Below are positions 59,466 through 64,000 of a stretch of DNA of 64,000 nucleotides, piece by piece. The position numbers and the translations under genes are program-made. Source of the stretch: JAFMPW01 sp041743085 (GTDB lineage Bacteria; Bacteroidota; Bacteroidia; Flavobacteriales; Flavobacteriaceae); contig JBGTNL010000033.1 in the NCBI GenBank assembly GCA_041743085.1, positions 124,001 through 188,000 of the forward strand, written 5' to 3'. Within the stretch, counting starts at the first letter, position 1; each line of letters opens with the position of its first letter. Under the pieces are notes generated by a model that did no database searches, was not told the DNA's origin, and was given only the letters and a program-made list of their open reading frames with translations.

Positions 59466-60623
59466 CTAATTTTTGAACTTTGCCTTTTTACTTCCCTCAT
59501 AGATTTGGTATGAAACTAATTTAGATTCCAGTTGGCCATTGAAAACTTTAATTTTTCGGGAAGTTCGAAGACCGACAAATTTGAGGGCTTCCAAATTGGC
59601 GGTTACGAACCAGGCATTGGTTCCCGGATATTTTTGCTTTAAGGTATCTCCAATACCGGCGTAAAATGTCTCCATATCAACGGTGAGCCGTTCTCCATAA
59701 GGCGGATTAAAAACCATATGAAGCGGCTTGTCCGTAAATTTATCGGTTTTAAAGAAATCCCGTTGTTCTACGGTTATATAGTCAGACAAGCCTGCATTTT
59801 CAACATTATCCTGCGTCTTTCTCACTGCGGAAGGGGCCATATCATAACCCACTATCCTATGGTGAAACTCCCTGGCCTTATTCAGGCTGGCTTTCCTGAT
59901 TTTATCAAAGAAAGTAACATCAAAATCATTCCATTTCATAAAACCAAATTCCTTTCTATTGATATTGACCGGAATGTTGCAGGCAATCATGGCCGCCTCT
60001 ATCAACAGGGTCCCGCTTCCGCACATGGGATCCAGGAAATCACTTCTACCGTCCCACCCACTTAGAAGCAGAAGGCCTGCCGCAAGAACCTCATTAATGG
60101 GCGCAATGTTGGTTGCCGTTCGGTACCCGCGCTTATGCAGCGAACTTCCAGAACTATCGAGAGAAATGGTACACTGATTGTGCTGAATATGGACGTTTAA
60201 GGCCAGATCAGGGGAATTGATGTCTACATTGGGACGTCTTCCATCCGTAGCTCGAAATTTGTCCGCAATGGCATCTTTTACTTTTTGGGCCACATAAAGA
60301 GAATGCGTAAAGATGTCAGAATTTACGGTGGCATCTATGGCAAACGTAGTCTCCGTACTGAGGTAGCCGGACCACTCCATAGCATAAATTTTGTCGTAAA
60401 GATCTTTTTCGTCCCGTATATAAAACGAATGTATGGGTTTTAATATCTTTACGGCAGTACGGAGACAAAGGTTGGCCTTATACATAAAGCCGTCATCCCC
60501 TTCGAACGAAACATTACGTATTCCTTCTTTTATATAACCGGCACCCAGATCCCTTAATTCCCTGGCAAGAACCTCTTCGAACCCATATAGGGTTTTAGCC
60601 ACCATTTTAAAGTTTGTACTCAT
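59466..60623 (-). CDS. THUMP-domain RNA methyltransferase (RlmL N-terminal/TrmN type)
   Basis: 385 residues: a THUMP RNA-binding domain (about 1-160: KTLYGFEEVLARELRDLGA) and a Rossmann methyltransferase with DPMCGSGTLLIEAA, GYDMAPSAVRKTQDN and the catalytic FNPPYGERL, indicating N2-methylation of guanine in RNA. The rRNA G2445 enzyme is the likely function, but other THUMP methyltransferases cannot be excluded. TATTTTTG at 60644-60651 on the minus strand may be its minus-10 box. It is divergent from the ZIP gene. Confidence 0.88.
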   Translation of the reverse strand: MSTNFKMVAKTLYGFEEVLARELRDLGAGYIKEGIRNVSFEGDDGFMYKANLCLRTAVKILKPIHSFYIRDEKDLYDKIYAMEWSGYLSTETTFAIDATVNSDIFTHSLYVAQKVKDAIADKFRATDGRRPNVDINSPDLALNVHIQHNQCTISLDSSGSSLHKRGYRTATNIAPINEVLAAGLLLLSGWDGRSDFLDPMCGSGTLLIEAAMIACNIPVNINRKEFGFMKWNDFDVTFFDKIRKASLNKAREFHHRIVGYDMAPSAVRKTQDNVENAGLSDYITVEQRDFFKTDKFTDKPLHMVFNPPYGERLTVDMETFYAGIGDTLKQKYPGTNAWFVTANLEALKFVGLRTSRKIKVFNGQLESKLVSYQIYEGSKKAKFKN

Positions 60624-60706
60624 AGCCTATTCTAAGAATACCGCAAAAATACACTAATTTTAGCCCGGATGATTTGTAAAACCCTTATCCTCTTAATTAC
60701 CGCCCC

Positions 60707-61378
60707 ATGACCCATTTATTCCTGATCCTGGCCGTTTTGCTGAGTTTTGGTTTTGTCTATTTTTTCAAACCAAAAAAAGAGGAAGCGCTGCGATTGTTAC
60801 TCGCTTTCAGCGGTTCTTTTTTATTGGCGCTTACCCTCTTTGAGTTGTTCCCAACCGTCTATGCATATTCCGATACCAAAACAATTGGCGTTTTTATTAT
60901 GCTCGGAATCCTGTTGCAGGTATTCCTGGAGTTTTTTTCAAAAGGTGCTGAACATGGCCATGTTCACTTAAACCCCAAAAACGCATCCTTTCCGTGGTTA
61001 TTATTTGTAAGCCTATCCATTCATGCACTTCTGGAGGGTTTGCCGATTGCACGTCATGATGCCATCTTCTATGGTATCCTTATTCACAAAGTTCCCATTG
61101 CCCTGATCCTCAGTATTTTCTTGTTGAATTCCAATCTGAAAAGTGGTTATGCTTTTCTGTTCATGTTGCTGTTTTCGTTAATGACACCTCTTGGAAGCTA
61201 TTTAACCGAAAATTTTAATTTTGTTACCGAGTATTATGCCCCGCTTACGGCAATTGTCATTGGGATCTTCCTTCATATTTCTACCGTCATCTTATTTGAA
61301 AGTTCCGAGGAACATCGTTTTACCATGAGAAAACTATCCGCAATAGTGCTGGGGGTTTTAATCGCATATTTTCTATAG
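60707..61378 (+). CDS. ZIP family metal transporter
   Basis: 223 residues with seven to eight predicted transmembrane helices. Metal-binding motifs are a His cluster in the loop (FSKGAEHGHVHLNPK), SIHALLEGLPIA in helix 4 and HKVPIALILSIF in helix 5, as in ZIP zinc or iron importers. It imports a divalent metal across the inner membrane. The DUF4268 gene begins at the next base, so they are translationally coupled. Confidence 0.88.
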   Translation: MTHLFLILAVLLSFGFVYFFKPKKEEALRLLLAFSGSFLLALTLFELFPTVYAYSDTKTIGVFIMLGILLQVFLEFFSKGAEHGHVHLNPKNASFPWLLFVSLSIHALLEGLPIARHDAIFYGILIHKVPIALILSIFLLNSNLKSGYAFLFMLLFSLMTPLGSYLTENFNFVTEYYAPLTAIVIGIFLHISTVILFESSEEHRFTMRKLSAIVLGVLIAYFL

Positions 61379-61807
61379 GTGTTTGGCAGGGAAACATCAA
61401 AACAATTGCGGCGGGAATTCTGGACTTCCTGCGGCAAATCATTTCCCCGTAAATGGTTGAGGTACAATACCGGGATTAAAGGATTGTCGCTGAAATTCCA
61501 TTTTGATATGCGCAAGGCGCTGGTTTCAAGGGATATTGAATTAAAGGATTTAGAAAAAAGGATACAGCTATGGGAGAAATTGATCACCCTGAAATATATT
61601 ACAACGTCAGACTTTTTACCTCTTGCCATTTTTGATGATTCTTTTGTCCCCGACAATCAAAAGGAGATTTCCAGGATGTATGTTGAGAAACCTGGGGTTT
61701 CTATTCACAATAAGGCTATCTGGCCGGACACAATGGTCTTTTTTAATAATTCTGTGAATCAGTTTGAATCTTTTTTCGAAGAATATAGGGAGTTTCTTAC
61801 TCCTTAA
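61379..61807 (+). CDS. DUF4268 domain protein
   Basis: 142 residues starting with GTG directly after the ZIP stop codon. The sequence REFWTSCGKSFPRKWLRYNTGIKGLSLKF and the aromatic-rich remainder match DUF4268, which is found alone or as the end of nuclease-like proteins. No nuclease motif is present in this short form. It is soluble, of unknown function. It converges on the lipoprotein oxidoreductase with a 4-base overlap. Confidence 0.8.
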   Translation: MFGRETSKQLRREFWTSCGKSFPRKWLRYNTGIKGLSLKFHFDMRKALVSRDIELKDLEKRIQLWEKLITLKYITTSDFLPLAIFDDSFVPDNQKEISRMYVEKPGVSIHNKAIWPDTMVFFNNSVNQFESFFEEYREFLTP

Positions 61808-63186
61808 TTTTGCGTTTCCCTCGCCAATTGATAGGCTTTAATTGTGGTGTAATATTTTGAAATTGTATTGGGAACTTCCCATTCGGGTAGCTTTCCCTGC
61901 TCCAGATATTCCAGGTAATTCCTGGTAACCTGGGCAAAATGTGCCTCGTGCCCCACTTTAAATTCTTCCGGAATAGTTATGTGCCATGTGGTATCTGAGA
62001 TCCTTTTAGCAGAAGTACCCGGAAAAGCCTCAGAGACTTTATGCGCTATTGCGGTATTCAAAGCACCTTCAAAATCATCCGGTTTCTTTGCCTCAATATA
62101 CAGCGTGGATTTGTATTCCTCTTCAGGGCCTTGTTTTATTATAAGATTACCCTTGGTTCCCCGCATAACGCTGTAGTGGGTATCACCTGTGCCTTCGGGT
62201 GCCTGATAATTCCAAACAACCGAAACCCTGGCGTGTTTGCCATTTATAATGTAATTCATTTCCCCATTACAAAATACCTGTAAGATCCCATCTTTCACGT
62301 TGTTTTGCAGATAGGCAGGATAGTCATTCAAGCCCGTAACTTTTTCAAATTGTTCCAAAGTAAGCTGGGTAGGCCAACGCCGTGCGGAGAGAATTCCAAT
62401 CCGGGTAGTATCTATAATTTCTTCAGGGAAGGCTTCCCATTGTATGAGATCAACAAGGTGCGTGGTAACGTCCACAATTCCTTCTCCCTCCTCATTCACG
62501 TCAAAAAACCATGGCGGTCTAACCAACTGTTGCCCAGAGACCTGCTTGAAAAAATGATGTACACTTTCCTTACTGATGGCAGGCTTTTCGGGTGTTCCCT
62601 CTATAAGTTCCCCGAAAACGTCGGGCATGGTGGAAAATAGCTTTTGCATCGCAGTGGTGGCTTCAAACCGCTCTGTCATTATATCATAGATGAGTACCCC
62701 ATTTTCTTTGGCAATCGCAAATGCTGTTTTTAGTTTTTCAAAACCTTCGGGATCAATAACCAAAGGTTTATCAGCATAGACATTTAGTCCGGCTTTTACA
62801 GCTTCGAGTATATAATCTATTTTCTTGGAATTCTTTCCTGCCACGACCATTACATTTCCGGCTTTCCGGGCAATCATTTGTTCCAGATAGTCAGCCCCCA
62901 GATGGGTCTTCAACTTCCAGGCCGTCGGATTCTCTTCCCGTATATTGTAAGCATTGATCTTGTCCAAAAAATCCTGAACCTCGGGCCCTTCGGGTGCATA
63001 AATATGGATAGTTGAATCAACCTGGACATACATTGATTTGTGCACCAGAGCCGCGTGAAAATGCCCGGGATCCAAGGTCATTAACTTTACCTTTTCCGAA
63101 ACCGCTGCCATATCTTTTTCCGGTTGTTTCTCCTCTCCGCATGCGAAGCAGAGCAGCAATAGGGCCACACGTATTTTAAACTTCAT
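61804..63186 (-). CDS. Predicted lipoprotein Gfo/Idh/MocA oxidoreductase
   Basis: 460 residues. A signal peptide with lipobox (RVALLLLCFAC-GEEKQ) indicates export and lipidation. The rest resembles a Gfo/Idh/MocA enzyme: LDPGHFHAALVHKS, MVVAGKNSKKIDYI, ADKPLVIDPEGFEKL (the EKP-like motif), YDIMTERFEATT, VHHFFKQVSGQQLVRPPWF and the THLVDLIQW substrate-domain element. The usual Rossmann GxGxxG is not visible near the start, so nucleotide binding is uncertain. It follows the partial homologue at 63224 on the same strand, probably one operon for sugar or glycoside modification. Confidence 0.8.
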   Translation of the reverse strand: MKFKIRVALLLLCFACGEEKQPEKDMAAVSEKVKLMTLDPGHFHAALVHKSMYVQVDSTIHIYAPEGPEVQDFLDKINAYNIREENPTAWKLKTHLGADYLEQMIARKAGNVMVVAGKNSKKIDYILEAVKAGLNVYADKPLVIDPEGFEKLKTAFAIAKENGVLIYDIMTERFEATTAMQKLFSTMPDVFGELIEGTPEKPAISKESVHHFFKQVSGQQLVRPPWFFDVNEEGEGIVDVTTHLVDLIQWEAFPEEIIDTTRIGILSARRWPTQLTLEQFEKVTGLNDYPAYLQNNVKDGILQVFCNGEMNYIINGKHARVSVVWNYQAPEGTGDTHYSVMRGTKGNLIIKQGPEEEYKSTLYIEAKKPDDFEGALNTAIAHKVSEAFPGTSAKRISDTTWHITIPEEFKVGHEAHFAQVTRNYLEYLEQGKLPEWEVPNTISKYYTTIKAYQLARETQN

Positions 63187-63223
63187 CTATCTTTTGAATA
63201 ATTATATTTTTATAAAAGGATAG

Positions 63224-64000
63224 CTAAACCTTCACATAGTTCGTTCCATACGGTTTTCGCTGTTCCCTGCTCAACAATTCATTGGCCTCCTTGTCTTTTA
63301 CAAATTGTTCCTTTTCATTATCCCATTTTAATTTTCTCGGAAATTTCATCGCAATATGGCTTATTAAACACACTACACACGCCTTGTGGCCAATTTCAAT
63401 GGGAGAGATTGGTTTCTTTCTCGTTTTAATACATTCCAGCCAATTGCCGTGCTGATCATCGCTCTTATATAAATGTATTTCATTCGGTCCTATTTCGGAT
63501 TCCAAAATCCCGGGGTCAGAGGCGTCCAGGGCTTTGCTGCTCTTTTCCTTGTCTACAGGATCACTGGCAGAGGCATTGTAATCGCCGCGCGAAACAAATA
63601 TCCATCCATCGGTGCCCTCATATCGTATGCCATTGGTATATCCCTGACTGGTATAGACTGTAATACCCTTATCGTATTCGTGTTTTATAAAGAAGTCCTC
63701 ATGAACGTTCCATAGGCCCGACTTCGGGAACTCGGCCAGAGATTCCACGGTTATGGGTCCAGTATGTTCGGTGTTTATTCCCCAGGCCGCGGAATCGTAA
63801 TGGTGCTGTCCCCAACCGGTGATCATTCCCGCCCCGTATTGTTCAATACGCAACCAGCCCGGCCTTCCATAGCCTTCTTGAGGATGTACGCCAATTTCTG
63901 TGTAAGGTCTTTCCTGGGTGGATCCCAGCCACATATCATAATTTAATCCGGACGGCACCGGCATTTGATCCGCTTCCGGCCCACTTGGATCCCCGGGCAA
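63224..64000 (-). CDS. Gfo/Idh/MocA oxidoreductase, C-terminal part (runs off the window)
   Basis: The last 258 residues of a larger protein whose start lies beyond the window. GRPGWLRIEQYGAGMITGWGQHHYDSAAWGI and the repeated beta strands (ITVYTSQGYTNGIRYEGTDGWIFVSRGD) belong to the substrate-binding half of the long bacterial Gfo/Idh/MocA family. The WLECIKTRKKPISPIEIGHKACVVCLI end is typical. The Rossmann domain and any signal peptide are outside. It lies 37 bases upstream of the lipoprotein homologue. Confidence 0.85.
   Translation of the reverse strand: MPGDPSGPEADQMPVPSGLNYDMWLGSTQERPYTEIGVHPQEGYGRPGWLRIEQYGAGMITGWGQHHYDSAAWGINTEHTGPITVESLAEFPKSGLWNVHEDFFIKHEYDKGITVYTSQGYTNGIRYEGTDGWIFVSRGDYNASASDPVDKEKSSKALDASDPGILESEIGPNEIHLYKSDDQHGNWLECIKTRKKPISPIEIGHKACVVCLISHIAMKFPRKLKWDNEKEQFVKDKEANELLSREQRKPYGTNYVKV

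Noticed and set aside
120..63223. Defence, CRISPR, prophage or secretion islands
   Set aside because: The sequence shows only housekeeping and lineage-typical genes, without recombinases, phage genes or repeat-spacer arrays.

Overview
This window is a stretch of core chromosome from a member of the Bacteroidota, most likely a marine Flavobacteriaceae. The evidence is the mix of lineage-typical families (DUF6263, DUF6452, DUF6048, DUF6768, DUF6913, DUF4268, the type IX secretion protein PorD/DUF4835, the short omega subunit, the long GAPDH and a CarB without its regulatory domain). Several promoters also fit the Bacteroidetes sigma consensus TTTG-N19-21-TAnnTTTG; the best is upstream of rpmH. 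The DNA is moderately AT-rich and gene-dense. I see no rRNA, tRNA, CRISPR array, prophage or intact insertion sequence.

Layout. 0-8.3 kb: carB and rpmH, a secreted DUF6263 protein, a TPR membrane protein, cardiolipin synthase with a lytic transglycosylase, and a small hydrolase. 8.4-16.6 kb: a GNAT protein, mtaB, then a dense plus-strand run (oxidoreductase, 3-hydroxyacyl-CoA dehydrogenase, YggS, an exonuclease/GIY-YIG fusion, a K+ channel with a zinc ribbon, miaA, gluconokinase). 16.8-31.3 kb, mostly minus: a two-component system, coaE, a YbbR protein, a glycosyltransferase, fabI and recN; then porD, coaBC, rpoZ, bamD, dapA and a DUF6913 protein, a cell-envelope and coenzyme A block. 31.3-41.6 kb: a 5'-nucleotidase split over two genes, an unknown membrane protein, ligA, prmC, ribD, a HAD phosphatase, a DMT transporter, and three broken genes. 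41.7-53.8 kb: dnaA and neighbours, mltG, dapF, a DegP protease, GAPDH, trmD and rplS. 53.9-64 kb: rocD, an ECF sigma factor with its membrane partner, rlmD, two envelope proteins, a THUMP methyltransferase, a ZIP transporter, and two Gfo/Idh/MocA oxidoreductases, one a predicted lipoprotein and the other running off the window.

The gene content is ordinary housekeeping, and I found no convincing new multi-gene system. The more interesting signals lie between or inside genes. They include a MITE-like repeat with terminal inverted repeats at 37.1 kb and a partial copy at 59.1 kb, and a REPIN-like inverted pair of double-hairpin units at 25.85-26.04 kb. Three decayed genes sit in 33.3-41.6 kb: a small gene with one in-frame TAA, the tail of a LOG-family gene, and a deleted and frameshifted YigZ/IMPACT gene. 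The exonuclease/GIY-YIG protein appears to have lost its UvrC-like cysteine segment, a heptanucleotide repeat has become coding sequence inside prmC, and a set of TTTAAC/CTTAAC half-sites lies upstream of the histidine kinase gene.
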